From NCBI GenBank assembly GCA_024180945.1, contig JAKSGN010000043.1, positions 1,736,001 through 1,800,000 on the forward strand: 64,000 nucleotides of DNA, read 5' to 3'. Source of the DNA: Macrophomina tecta (taxonomy: Eukaryota; Ascomycota; Dothideomycetes; Botryosphaeriales; Botryosphaeriaceae). Below are positions 46,415 through 58,611 of the stretch, in pieces (position 1 is the first letter of the stretch; each line of letters opens with the position of its first letter). The notes beneath the pieces are model-generated. The model was not told the DNA's origin and did not search any database. It saw only the letters and a list, made by a program, of their open reading frames with translations. A program made the position numbers and the translations under genes.

Positions 46415-47090
46415 AGAATTTCCTGCTCGTGAAGAATGATGCTCACTACCCAGCACTATCCACCATCACGAGTCCAACATGTCATCTGAGACCTCGTGCG
46501 CGAAACAAGAGGTAGCGACTTATGCGGATGCTCTAGCCACGGCCTTGGATGGCCTCGCACATGAGGGCCAGAGTGTACAAATTTCAATCAGATAAGCCGG
46601 ATCAAGCGACGCCGGTCCTGTTTTCCCCCCTGCACACAAAGATAGAAACATGGCTTGAACCGAGGTCCGGCATACAATGTTGTCTCCACATTCTCAGTCC
46701 CTGCCAAGACCGCCCATGACTGCAAACGTCATCCTTCCCGAAGTACTGGCTACCATGTTGCACGTCGCCCTGTTACTCGCTCCTTTGGTGACTCAAGGCA
46801 ACTGATTCATCAATTGGCCCTGATCGATATAGCCATTTTCTCCTCCCCCTCCGTCTTTGACAAGGAAGGGCGGAAGCAAGGAGACACGCGCCTTGCAACT
46901 CTCGTACAACAATGACCGCAGAGATGACTTTGTTCGGCCTTTTTTTTTCTTTTCCGTATGTTTGGGGTGATGGTTAGAGGTTGGTTGGTACGAAAATTTA
47001 AAAATTAGCTTTCCATTCCTCGCATCTCGACACATATATTTACCTGCTGGATACTGCCAATTCTTCTGTCTGGACATCCGTTCAAAAGCT
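46415..47090. other. Intergenic region
   Basis: About 675 bp between the J-protein stop and the modular secreted-protein start. A T-run (about 46,940-46,950) and AT-rich sequence precede the gene start, and a TATATTTA-like site lies at 47,035-47,042. No gene seen. Confidence 0.5.
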
Positions 47091-49950
47091 ATGATCATGA
47101 AGACGTCTTACGCTGTCTTGTTTTTTGCCTCCTTGACCCTGGGTGCACCAGCTACAGTCTCGGAAGATAACTTGGATTGTGAATGCCCCACGCCTATCTG
47201 CCCGCAAGAGCCGTCAGCGGTACGTTCAGGCCTCTTCTCCTGCTTAATTTTATTCTCTAATTAGCACAGCGCTGCGAGTGCCTGAATTCCGCCATTGCGG
47301 CATGCTGGAATGAACAGTTGGCGAGTGGCACGACATGCCCGGCCCCTGCTCTGAAGGTAAGACAAACAGTCACGCATGCTACATCAAGGAGGAAAATATG
47401 CTATACCACCCTATACTTCATATAGCTAGACTTAAGCCTCCAAAAAGCTCTGCGCTTATTAACTACAGGACTGTAACTACAACCCCGCAACTAGCGTGGG
47501 GGCGAATACTGCTGGCTTGCAACCCCGGAACCCAACAGCTCTGCTAAATACCCCAGCCAGTCTTCCATCCTCTGCGAGTTGTGTGTGCGAGCCGACATTA
47601 TGCGCGCAAGTGTGGCCCCAGGTAATTCCAGCAAGGAACTGAAAGCACGCAATATCTCTCTAACTACGTCAGTCGTGCCAATGCGCCAATGACGCAAATA
47701 TCCGCTGTCACCAAAGCTGTGGAGGTGTTATCCCGCAGCTCCAAGATTGCGGTGACACGCCGCAAGAGAGCGCATACTTGTACGGAGCGTATGCAAAGCC
47801 GATAGAGTCGGAGATGTTCCCGCCGCTCGAGACATTTATATCTACTCTGAGCTTCAAAGAGCCTGCCATCACAACTCCTGTGGACTCTACATTGAGTTAC
47901 GAGGAGGCGTCCGCGGCTCCTTCATTTGTTTCGGAAAAAGGACTGTCTTGCGAGTGCGAACCGGTGTTCTGTGTTCAATCATGGCCAGATGTACGTGCTT
48001 CATACTCTTCTATATGTAATCCCGATTGCAGTGCTCAACCTTTATTCTTTAGGGATGCCACTGTCAGAACCGTGCTAGACTCGATTGCTATGATACCTGC
48101 GGAGGGCCCTATCCAGAGCTTCAGGTACTTTCTCGCTGAGCTTGAGATCATGGATGGCCAGAAACCTCGATGTCCAAGGTAGACGGCTGACACTTACATA
48201 GGACTGCGGCAGCGGTGCTGACTCAACTTCAACCTCGAATCTTGAGGACTTTCCCCAGCCTACTGACGCTCCAGAAGAGCCTTCTTCGGATCCTAAAGTG
48301 AATCCTTCACCAGAATGTCGTTGCGAGCCAGTATTTTGTGCACAAAGCTGGCCTTTGGTCAGTAATCAAGCGCCGAGTAAAGGCTCGGACTCCCTAGTCC
48401 TGAAATACTGATGATTTGATAGAGCTGCCAGTGCAGCAATCAGGCGGCTAGTGACTGTGCGCATGTTTGTGGATGGCCAGCCCCGCAATTCCTAGTGGGT
48501 TTACATGTCCAAAGCGCCGGCCATGCCGTCGTTGTTATATTCTACACTGACACCCACAAAGGACTGCGAGGGCCCCGCTCCATCGGATATCCAAACCGAA
48601 CTTCTGGATCTGTTTAGCATGGCCCCGGACCCGAATGACATCCCGGTCATATTTACTAATCTTATCCCTGATCTCCCTGACCCTCAAGATCTACCAGAGT
48701 ACCTCGAGAATCTCCCAGATTACGTCAATGATCTCCCAGAGGATGAACCTTGGTCAGAGACCCACAACTGGTTTTCCTTCCCTTTCCCTGGACCAACGCC
48801 GACCGCTGATGCTGTTGCCCCTGGACTTTATGACACGGCCTTGCCTTCGGAAACAGCGAGGGTTGCGGCATCGGCTGCTGCTCCCCCGAGCGTCACCGAT
48901 CCAGCTGCTCCCGATTACCGTATCTGTGGCCATCGCGGGGCTGACCCATGCCCAGACGGCTATGACTGCGTGGCGCGGCCAGGCGCAAACTGTGGCCCGG
49001 AGGTTGACTGCGGCGGCTACTGCATTGACGCTTGGAACGATCATACGCTTCTCGTGGATATGGCCATCCCGGTAGCGCCACTAGCAACGTTGAGCCATAC
49101 CACCACTTTAAGCTTTAGCAAAGTAACGGATTGCTTCCCCAGCACACTCATTACCTCGAGGAAATTCGTAAAACCGCCGCGCCAGGTCGATGTGATCCAG
49201 CTTCTTGATCCCACTGCCACTGCAAGTGATGGACTGGCAAGCACACCGGCCCTCTCGCCGCAAATACCATGCGGGGAGGACTACCCTCCCTGCGATCCAG
49301 GCTTACAGTGCGTTGAAATCTTTGTCAACGGTATTGGCTTTGCCGAGAAACGCAGCTTCTGCGCGGTCTTTCCCACCAACAGCAGCGCTGGTCTTGACGG
49401 GCCCAATAGCAATGATGCCGGCGTAGCCCCGAGTTTATCCGCTTCAGATGCAGTCTCCTCGTCGCTAGTCGCCATCACAAATACACCAATATGGCCTGAC
49501 ACAGCCTGGCCTGGGCCGATTACAACCCTCCGTCCGATTTTTGGACCTGGACCTGTTGGGATGTCACTCCGCAGCAGCTCTTTGAGCCCTATAGCTCTCA
49601 ACTCTGTCCTGGCCCCCTCGCCCTCTCTCACACCGATTCCCATGCCACTTCACACACTGTCCCCAATTCCTTCTCCTACGGACATTCCGCCACTTCCTTC
49701 TGATACAACCATCACCACGCCCCTCTTCATACACTGTGGCGGCCCTACCGACACCAGCTGCCCTGATACGATGGCTTGCGTGCGTGACTTGGACACACCA
49801 GGCGGACCGGACATTTGCATCGTACCAGAGTCGTGCGGTGGGTTCGCTGGTAGGCAATGCAGTCAGCCAGGTAGGCAATGTGTGGATCGTCCGAATGATG
49901 GCTGTGACACGTCCAACGGCGGGGCTGACTGCACGGGAATATGCGTTTGA
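47091..49950 (+). CDS. Modular secreted cysteine-rich protein (tandem CxC/CQC modules)
   Basis: Eight exons: 47,091-47,219; 47,270-47,356; 47,469-47,621; 47,673-47,990; 48,053-48,124; 48,202-48,357; 48,423-48,494; 48,562-49,950; 791 residues, all phases exact. Signal peptide MIMKTSYAVLFFASLTLGAPA. It is built from four repeats of CxCEPxxCxQxWP followed by xCQCxNxxxxxCxxxCGxxxPxLQ and DC. Introns fall at equivalent, phase-0 sites inside and after the modules (after WP and before DC); the intron before DC is missing in module 2. The long last exon encodes an Asp/Pro-rich linker, a RICGHRGADPCPDGYDCVARPG Cys unit, a second unit (CGEDYPPCDPGLQC), a Pro/Ser/Thr-rich linker and a third terminal Cys unit. 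Probably an extracellular or wall protein; function unknown. Confidence 0.82.
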
Positions 49951-50886
49951 GAACCCACGAGAAGAGGTCCGGAGCAGCAATAGCAGTGGTAGTTTCCTAA
50001 TCGGATGGATTTGGGGAACTGAGCTGTCCTCAATTGTGGCATGACAGTAGTCAAGGTGCGTCGTACATGATGTGGGTTTGTCGAACGAGGGAGGTGAGGG
50101 CGCAGGAGATCAAAGGTTGCTTCTTCGTTGGGCGATTGGATAATTACATTGTTGTATTATTTAAAGTGCGAATGGGAAATCAAGCCCGTCCTATCCGAAG
50201 ACAGCGTCGAGCAAGGAGCCAGACTATCTTTTGCAGACCCAAGTCATGTGTGATGTCATGGTATTCTCCCTGAAACGTGTAGAATGAAAGGAAATTGACG
50301 CTATGCCGAAATTTCGCATCCCGAAGAACTCGGTTGGCTCGAAGGGAAGGTTGACGGCAAGACACCATGTCTTCGAAAGCAGCTTTTGGACCGGAGAATG
50401 ATATTTTGTCGAAAACGACATGCCAGGCAATGCCATCGCTCGAATATCAGCATGCATGCCAGATAGACGGTATTATGAAAATAGAAACGCAAAAGCCACT
50501 AAAGAGATGTGTTCCTGCTCCAACTCAGGAAGTAGCAAGCGGACATTGTGGTATCCCTAAAGGCATGGCGAGAAGAGGTAGGAGAACAACCGGAAGCGTG
50601 TAGCGAAAAGCGCAGAAGACATTAGGAGATGTGGCAGAGTGCGCCGTAAATGGCATGCAACGGCATCGATGCCTCCCAGCTCCTTTCCATGAATGCTGGA
50701 ACATGGTTTCTTGCATCTTCTTGATATCAAAACCGAAACCATTTCTGCTAGAAATACCAGTTCTTTACTACTCATCCGAACATCAATATGCCAAATCCGC
50801 ACCCAAAAGATCTGCCTCATCAAACGTGTCATAATATAGGAAGAAAAGTGGAAAGAAGGGAAGAAGGTCAAAATCTGGGGCGCCCG
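49951..50886. other. Convergent intergenic region
   Basis: About 940 bp between convergent genes; no supported gene. Short ORFs on both strands lack domain features. Confidence 0.5.
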
Positions 50887-53800
50887 TTAACCATAGTATT
50901 CTCCGCGGGAGCCGCCAAGGCTGCTCCACGCAGCGAGGACGTCATCACAGACGCTGCTTCTGGCTGCTATAGCAGGATTTGAAACTGGGGTCACGGCAAG
51001 CTTATCGCCGCCTTCACTCCTTGCACCACTCCTGCTACTGACATGGCTTGTAACACTGCTCTGTCTGCTCAATCGGGCCTTTGGAATATTCACTGCGGCG
51101 GTGGTGGGCAAGCTTGGTGTACTTGACGAAACAGAAGCACGCGAGCTGCTCAACATATGTGAGGAGCGTGACTTGCGGACATGGTTGATGACCGCACCCA
51201 CATCGACCTCGTTCTCCCAGTCCCACTCGGCTGGAGTAGGGCGAGGGCGGTTCTTGGTCAGCGTCACGGATGAACGCGAAGCTGTGGGGTCCGGCTTGCC
51301 GAGCACGCCAGTGTTCGGGAAAGCCATCTGCGAGGAGGTCCGCGGCGGAACAACGACATCTGAAGTCACAGCCTGGCCAGGTGTGTCTGCGCAGATGTCG
51401 ACATTAGCACCAGAGCTGGCGGTTCGCCGGCGGCTATGACTGCGGGATCTGTCAGTGCCTTTCGTCTCTCCGCCGTCATCGATTCTTGCGTGTGTAGCGC
51501 TGACGGTTTCATTTGCCCCGCTGGGCTTTCCCCTGCCTTTGTGGCTCACGCTGACGTCAGAAGGATGGTGATGGTGATGATGTTGAGTAGGATGAATGGA
51601 CTCATGATCGGTACCAAAACTAGCCTCGCTACCACCAATAGAACTACCAACCACCTTGACAGGAGGCTCACCATCTGACCCTGGACCTGGCGTGATGGGA
51701 GAAGGTATAGTGTCCGTATGGGATGCTGTGGCTGGAAAGGTCGGACTGTCGGGCGGCGACGCAAAAACCTCAAGGGGAGAGAAGATAGCAGGAGAGATCT
51801 GCGGTGGCTGTGACGTTATTCGCTGGCCTGTGCGAGAACGAGGCAAAGAGAAGACAGATGATGACGAGGCCATAGAACTCGACCCAGGCGACCTCAGAAG
51901 TGCCTCGTTTGCCGTCGGTGGCGGACGGCTTCTCTTCTCCGAACGCGAGGACGGCACGTAAGTCGCGTTTATGAGAGTTTCGCCTGTAGACGAGGAGGTC
52001 TCGGTCTCAGCTGCAGTAGTCTGAGAAAGGAGCGACTTCTTCGAGGGCCTCCGTTCGCGCTCAGCGAGGGCTTGCTTCCGTGGGCATTCTGAACTTGAGC
52101 TTTCGGTTGCTGCATATTCAGTGAAGCGCTGCTGATGGTCTGGAGGAAGACCTGGAGTTTCTGCCCTAGCTTGCTCAAGCCTCATCGCCGACCTGTACCC
52201 GTCTGTGAAACTTTGCTTTGCCATGGCTGCACGTTTTCTGCGCATCAACTCCAGAAGCACCTCCTCTTCTTCTGTCACGGCCATAAGCTTATGGCCCATG
52301 TGTGATCTAGGCTCACTCTTCGAGGTCCTCCCGCTTTTAATGCTATTCGTCTCCTTATCTTCATAAGAGGTGATACTGAACGTTTCCGCGTAGGATCTCG
52401 TGTCATCCTCAGGAATAGCGGAAACTTGGCGGGAATGTTGAGATCTTCGACCACTACGGGAATTTGAGTACCGTGGGAGCAGCAGATTAGTCTGGCTCGA
52501 GGCAGCTGTAGTAGGGGAGAGCATGATATCAATTGTGGCACCGGTAGTCGAGGACCACACGCTGGCACCCGAGGCAGATGTCATACCAGAGGCGGCCGTC
52601 ATACGTCTTGAATTGTGGTCGTGCCGGGGCCTGATGTCGAACGCCTGGGCTCTGCCAATTAGGATTTCGCCCTCGGTGTCTGTGGACATGGCGAGACTAT
52701 CGCGAATAACGGGTAGACTCGTGCCACTGCTTCTGGGGTCGGCCTCGTCTTCTGAGGAGGAGAGAGACAGCACGCTGTCACCCTTCAGATCGCGGTTGGA
52801 GATTTTGCTTGCCTTCGTCCATGCTGAGGTCCGTGTGTCGTGGCTTGTTAGAGATGTCTGACTCGGTTGGCCCCGGAGATGAGGCCTGTCAGAGGACCGG
52901 GTGATGCGGCTGGCCTGGCTAAGGTCCGCGCGATAATGGTAATCTTCAGGCGCGGTCTTCGCCTCTCTTGGATACGAGCGCTCGGAGGGGTAGAATTGAT
53001 CGGCATGGTAGCGATGCGAGCGGTCAGCGGATACCATCTTGGTATGCGAAGTCTTCCGTCCATGGCGAGGAGGTGGCGCCTCGCGTCGGTAGTCATGCGG
53101 AGGTTGCTGTCGTAGAGGCAAAGAGCGAGAGTCTTGTGTCTTCACATTCGCTGGGGTGGGCGCAGTCTCCTCTTCCACATCCTCTTCATCATCGTCATCG
53201 TCGCTTAAGCCCTCAAACCAATGCTGGATGCCCGGTGGTGGTCTTCGCCTGTTGACCTTGGCATTATCAAAAGGAGTGTTGTATGCGCGCTCCTTGGCAG
53301 CTTGAGCCCTACCCTCACGGAGAGTGTCACTGGTCTTGGTGCTAGTGACCGAGATTGCTCTGTTTCTATTAGAGGCGGAAGCGGTTGGAGACGTCAGAGG
53401 GCGCGGGAAATGGGTTGAGGTGGTCGACATGGGCACGGGAGAGCTGACGAACTTTGTGGGGGACAGAAGTTGTTGATCATGGGGTTCCCTGGACTTGGGT
53501 GCCTTGGGGAACAACTTAGAAAGATCGAGGCGGGCTGGGACCTTCTTCTTCCTGTTCACGGCTTTCCCGCTACTGATACTGGCGGTGTCGGGTTCCACAC
53601 TCGGTACGGAGCTGTGCATACTGTCCTGATCTGTGCTACGCGAGGACGAATATACCGAAGGGTGACCCTTGCGCAGGCCGCCGTCGCGGACAGCCGACAT
53701 GGAGGTCTGCTGCGAGACGTGGAGTGGTTGTCTCTGGGAATCATAATGCGAACGCAGAGTGGAGGAGGAAGCCTGTGAATTCAGGTTCCTGCTGTAGGCG

Positions 53801-54192
53801 GAACTAGTGATGGAAGCCGACCGGTCCTTGGTACGGGAGGACGAGCGATCCTGGTGAAAGCGGGGTTGGGGCGGCACAAGCAGACTCTCGTCGGCGGCAG
53901 GCGAGCCCTTGCGCAGGCTGCGGGATTCCTGGCTGGCCTCGGACAGCGTGATGCTCATGTAGCTTCTTTTCGTCTCCAGCGAAGGGGTTGCGGAGTTGTT
54001 GCGGGAAAAGGAGTTGGCAGAGTGCTGGCTGGGGGTGCGGCGGCCGGGCAGGCCGGTGCCCAGAAGGCGCTCTGCCTTGGAGGGCTGCAGCGCGTCATGG
54101 TCGGGGCGCGGGAGCGGATCCTGATGGTGGTCTTGCTCGCCGTGGTGGCGGCGACCGGGCAGAGGAAAGGCAAACTTTGAGGAGCGACCCAT
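50887..54192 (-). CDS. Large intrinsically disordered Ser/Arg-rich protein
   Basis: A single exon of 1,101 residues starting MGRSSKFAFPLPGRRHHGEQ. Nearly the whole chain is low-complexity Ser/Arg/Pro/Thr, with basic patches (SRKKKVPARLDLSKLFPK), an acidic run DDDDDEEDVEEE (about 325-340), a His7 run and one predicted helix, 'EEEVLLELMRRKRAAMAKQSF', at about residue 640. This helix followed by 'SAMRLEQARAETPGLPP' resembles the only ordered block of a conserved family of Pezizomycotina hypothetical proteins. The start ATG sits in an ordinary context with no intron needed. No enzymatic domain seen. A nuclear or cell-polarity scaffold is a guess. Confidence 0.78.
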   Translation of the reverse strand: MGRSSKFAFPLPGRRHHGEQDHHQDPLPRPDHDALQPSKAERLLGTGLPGRRTPSQHSANSFSRNNSATPSLETKRSYMSITLSEASQESRSLRKGSPAADESLLVPPQPRFHQDRSSSRTKDRSASITSSAYSRNLNSQASSSTLRSHYDSQRQPLHVSQQTSMSAVRDGGLRKGHPSVYSSSRSTDQDSMHSSVPSVEPDTASISSGKAVNRKKKVPARLDLSKLFPKAPKSREPHDQQLLSPTKFVSSPVPMSTTSTHFPRPLTSPTASASNRNRAISVTSTKTSDTLREGRAQAAKERAYNTPFDNAKVNRRRPPPGIQHWFEGLSDDDDDEEDVEEETAPTPANVKTQDSRSLPLRQQPPHDYRREAPPPRHGRKTSHTKMVSADRSHRYHADQFYPSERSYPREAKTAPEDYHYRADLSQASRITRSSDRPHLRGQPSQTSLTSHDTRTSAWTKASKISNRDLKGDSVLSLSSSEDEADPRSSGTSLPVIRDSLAMSTDTEGEILIGRAQAFDIRPRHDHNSRRMTAASGMTSASGASVWSSTTGATIDIMLSPTTAASSQTNLLLPRYSNSRSGRRSQHSRQVSAIPEDDTRSYAETFSITSYEDKETNSIKSGRTSKSEPRSHMGHKLMAVTEEEEVLLELMRRKRAAMAKQSFTDGYRSAMRLEQARAETPGLPPDHQQRFTEYAATESSSSECPRKQALAERERRPSKKSLLSQTTAAETETSSSTGETLINATYVPSSRSEKRSRPPPTANEALLRSPGSSSMASSSSVFSLPRSRTGQRITSQPPQISPAIFSPLEVFASPPDSPTFPATASHTDTIPSPITPGPGSDGEPPVKVVGSSIGGSEASFGTDHESIHPTQHHHHHHPSDVSVSHKGRGKPSGANETVSATHARIDDGGETKGTDRSRSHSRRRTASSGANVDICADTPGQAVTSDVVVPPRTSSQMAFPNTGVLGKPDPTASRSSVTLTKNRPRPTPAEWDWENEVDVGAVINHVRKSRSSHMLSSSRASVSSSTPSLPTTAAVNIPKARLSRQSSVTSHVSSRSGARSEGGDKLAVTPVSNPAIAARSSVCDDVLAAWSSLGGSRGEYYG

Positions 54193-57100
54193 TGAGAGGG
54201 AGGGAGCGGTGGCCCGGTGGGAAGGCGACGAAGCAAGCAGAGCGGAAACGAGCGTAGATATCAGGTATGGATTTTAGACTCTGGAAGCGTTTCAGCGGCG
54301 GGCTCGCGGGGTTGCGCGAGTCGGGACCGACGTACCTGGGCGCGGGTTGCATTTTCGCGGAGGCAGAGGGGCTCTGCTTCTCGAAGGGTCGCACACAGGT
54401 CAGGCTCGGGGTGCGGCGAGGGCTTCGAGCGGCACCGAGGGCATGTCGGTGGACGGGGGCGCGACAGTGACGGGGACTGGGGCAGCTGCACGGCGGCGAA
54501 GGGACCCGGCGCTGGGGATGCGACGGGCACGGCGAGCTTGGACGCAATGTGAGCGAGGCGGCAGCTGGGCGTGTCGCCGGCGTGGTGGGGTGGCAGGAGG
54601 TGCAGGCGCAGGTGCAGTGCAGCGCAGGGCAGCAGCGCCGCGCAGGCCGGCCGGCAGGACGCTGCTTAAGGGTGCTCCATGCGCGGGCGGAGAGGTGGAT
54701 CGACAGGCACCGGCATAAGCAAATAGTGTATAAATCTCAGGGGTAGCCGCCCGCCAGTGCGCTCCCGCCTGGCAGGCCATTCCCTGGCCGTCCCACCGCA
54801 GAGCTGTCCCTTGCGTTAGTCTATCTGCCATCGTGTCGTGCTTGGATCTGCCGGCCCATCACGCCCACCAGCCAGCAGCTCGAGCCCCAGCCGATCCCAT
54901 TGCGCCTGTCCGCTGGGCCCTGCCGCTGCCCATCGCCCACCTCCTCCGCCCGCCACGATACAATAGTGCTCCCCGAAATGCTTTCCTCCAATGGCCCGCA
55001 TGAGGCCGCCAAGCCCACTTTGCTCGTACGCGAAATGACGCCGCCACCAGGCCTTGTGTGGGGCCTCGCCGACTCGCGGGTGAAGGCAGCATCTGCCTCC
55101 ACGCCTCCAGCTCCGCCCAGCGCTCCGTCTGCCCTCGTGCTTCCTGCACCAGCACTCGGCAGCCTCATGCCTGGCACCACCGCCGTGCCGCCGCCGCCGC
55201 CGCCCGGGTGCTGCCACCCCACGGCCCGCGAGGTGTGCAGAGGATCAAGCTTTGCACGCTGTGGATGTTCCGGCCCGACTTTAGCACGCCCTTTATGATC
55301 TTCGATGCGCTCGATGGCCCCAGACTGGATCGTCTTTGCTTGTCAATCCCACTTTGCTCCGAGCAAGGATTGGCTCCTCCGGCGCATCATTACCAACGAC
55401 GACCCCCGGATCCTGCGTGCTAAGGACGTGTTGCAGCCTTGTGCTGACGACGTCGTCCGCCAGCCAGTGACCCACCCGCAACATGCTGTTTCATAGCTTC
55501 TTCCGACTTCACCCCGCCCTTCCATGACTCGAGCGTGCAGGAGCCACTGCCGCGTTGGGACTCCTCCCTTGCCTGCTTCGCCCAGATCTCGGCCCGCTGC
55601 CAAAAAGCAAAGGTCAACATGAAGGAAAGCATGGCCTCCGCCCGTCATTGCTGCTGCGTGGCACCGTCAAGGCAAGAACCAGCGAAGCTGCTGAGCAGCT
55701 GCTCCGCACCCAAAAAGCAGAATGTCCTCCACACTGTCCATCTCGCTCTCTGGAATCTGGATCGGGCAACCACTCAATGCTGCCGCATGCGGTGCACCGC
55801 GCCAGCGGCAGTCTCTGCGCCAAAGCATATGTTTGTCTCGCCTTCACCGCCCACGCGCCCCTTCCACCGACCCTTGCCCAATGTCGCACAGCAGCACGCA
55901 CAGGCAGCTCGCGCATGTGCGTAAGCGCTCAGCGCAAACGCTCCCCGTCAGCCTCCGCCACCGCTCTGCCAGATGGAAATGAAGCAGAGCTCGCTTCGAT
56001 GCAGCACCAGCAGCCAGCCAGCTCTTGTACTGCATCTCCACAGCCGTTTGGCCAATTCCACCCCAACGCCAAACCTTCACGTCTGTACGAGCAGCCGACG
56101 GCATCCTTCCTCTACAACTACCACAGACACGTCATCTCTCTGTCTTCCACATACAGTAGCATGTCCCGTCCCTGGACGGCCGAGTGGCGGCGACACTGCC
56201 CTCGTGTCGCTATAGTGCAACGGCCCACAATCGCCAGATCACCGGCATCTGCAGCGTGGTTCTTTGCACCACCGCCACCGCACGCTTCGCACCGTTCGAT
56301 GGTTGAGCTTATCATCATCGGGACCGCCATTTCTTTTGCTGGAACCTGTTCCCTCGGAATAACCCGGTCTTAGCGACGCTCAACCCGCGGACGCGCTGGT
56401 CAGCTTCAAGGATCAGGGCAGAAATTAGAAAGTCAAGCTTGCATATATCGATTCGATTTTTGCTACTCAACTAGAGGGTAATTGTATTGCACCCGAAGGG
56501 CATGGCCAAATGGAAAGTTGAAACATGATAGCGCTCTACTTGAAAATTTACGTCCGGCTCGTTCGACAGGATTTGGCCTGATCAACGGGTTTCAAGAAAT
56601 AGTCTAATACATTGCACGCTTCCAACGCTACTGCGCTATCTTGGGCATACCGGCTTCTCCCACATTGACATGCAAGAGCGTGTGACATGAAGACAACTAC
56701 TGATGTTCGGGACAGGGGGGGCTGCCTGTTCAACTTATGGAATTGTGACAGAACGCCGATCTGACAGCTGTGGCCCGTACGTGGCTTGCTTTTCGGCAAA
56801 GCCCGCCATCTGCGGAAAAGCTGTGCGTGAACATTGCAGAAGACATTCCATCCATGATCCCAGCCCGGGTGGCTGAAGAGTAAAAGTGCCCAGGAAACTC
56901 GGTGCAAAATTTCTTTGTGGAGATTGTTTTCTCAGCCAACATGCAATGATAGTTTCGTACGACGCTGTTGATGATCTCCAATAAATCCATGTCCACATAT
57001 ATATTTGTTTTTCCTGAATCATGTTGCTATGATAATTCGTCCTAAGAAAAGCAGAGATCCAAAGAAAGTGTTTCAGCCGACCGCAATACAGAGTTTCTTA

Positions 57101-58611
57101 TCCGAACGGGGTGTGGTCACGCTCAAAATTGGGCGCAGACTGGCCGGATCCCGTACTCGGCCGCAGCCCAGACCTCAGCACGACCACAAAGCCCTTCACA
57201 CTCCTCCACTTTCGAAAGCAAAAAAAAGAAAAAATAAATAAATAAATAAATAAAAAGGGAAAGAAAGAAAGAAAAGGACCTAGCCTTTCACTCTTTCGTG
57301 CCTTCGCACTCATAACTGTTCACCCAGCGAGAGCCTGTAACCATGAGGGACCAATCACATCGGTATCGCTCTTGCTGCGGAGGATAACTCAGCTTCCGCG
57401 TTCTCACATACGGCGAGGGAGTTCGCAGCTGTCATACAGACGCCAGTTCTGCTAATCACATCGCACACCAACGTCTATTTGACTGCAAAAACATTATATA
57501 CGCTATTACTGAACTTGGGGACGAATTTGAAGAATCAACCATTTCTCGCGGCAGAAGTGCGCAGAACTTGCTCATGTAGTAGCCACGCTGTATAAGATAT
57601 CGTCCTTTTCGGATTTCCCGCCAGAAACAGGTTCCTGTTGACCACTTCTGAGCGCAAATTGAGAAATCGGACTTCGTATTACTAAACATGCACTGGGCCG
57701 AGCATACCCGATCACCATCTCTACCTGCTGGATCCGCTGCACTTAGTCAATGGAAAATAGGTCATGGACGGCAATGGACCGAGCGCCCACATGTTCAGGT
57801 CCGTTGACGACGTAATCAGCCGCATGAAGATTGAAGAGAAAGGCTACAAGATGATGGCGCGTTTCATATGTCCTGTTCCAGTACCAATCCACTCTTCTCT
57901 AAGCACGGAACACTCACCTGCCGGAGCTAACACTTCGTGTATGATTTGGTTTTGGCTCTTCCATGAGGTGCCGAGCCAGGGCTAATGCGGGGCCGAGAGC
58001 TTGGTAGATACTACTACTGCCTGTGTCGCGCGAGCAGTAGTTGACAAATAGCGAGTAGCGGCACTTGTCGCTGGAAGGGAAGGGCTGAGCCTCATAAATC
58101 GTCACCTACGATGAATCCTTCGGCCCTGGATCTGTGTGGACACCTGCTCGTCTTCCTGGCCACTGTAAATGGCCTATTCTTGCTCTTGCCAATGCGCACT
58201 AGGCGGAGCACTTTCCAATGGTGAGACGGCCAGTCACTACCTCCCATTCCTTCTTCGTCCATAGCTCCGTGATGGTCGGAGACCAGCACCAGAACCCGAC
58301 GATGGCACATGAGAATGCCATACAACACCTTGCTAGCCGTCGACGGAACGCACCGCTCTTGTCTGCTTCAGATACCCGATCAATTTTCCCGCCCGTCGTG
58401 GATTGCTCCCTGCAAAAATCGCCGACGGGGTCATCATCAGCGATCTGACCATTGTTTGCTGTGCGACTTGTGCGCAATCTGACGTTCGCTTCCATGTGCA
58501 ATGAAGAGGCTCTCACATGCAGCAACCGATGCGCAAAAAGAGGTCAGTATATTCTGATACATGTACGCGTGCTGCTCGTGTGCCAACTGCGGTAAATATC
58601 CCAGGACAAAG
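54193..58611. other. Gene-poor intergenic region
   Basis: About 4.4 kb with no gene I can support. The first half (54,193-56,390) is GC-rich, with many overlapping ORFs of biased Arg/Ala/Pro composition, consistent with a long leader and promoter of the disordered-protein gene. Then comes an AAAT microsatellite at 57,232-57,255. Around 57,760-58,330 several ORFs on both strands have mildly protein-like composition (for example 57,914-58,105 minus and 57,764-57,985 plus) but no family or convincing splice pattern. Confidence 0.5.
57232..57255 (+). repeat. (AAAT)n microsatellite
   Basis: About six AAAT units form a simple repeat next to an A-rich stretch (57,220-57,260). Confidence 0.9.

Noticed and set aside
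54400..56373. Many overlapping ORFs (up to 272 codons) on all frames
   Set aside because: GC-rich sequence produces spurious ORFs; compositions biased, no domains.
57764..58525. Several short ORFs on both strands that look mildly protein-like
   Set aside because: No family, no consistent exon chain; kept only as a note in the gene-desert finding.
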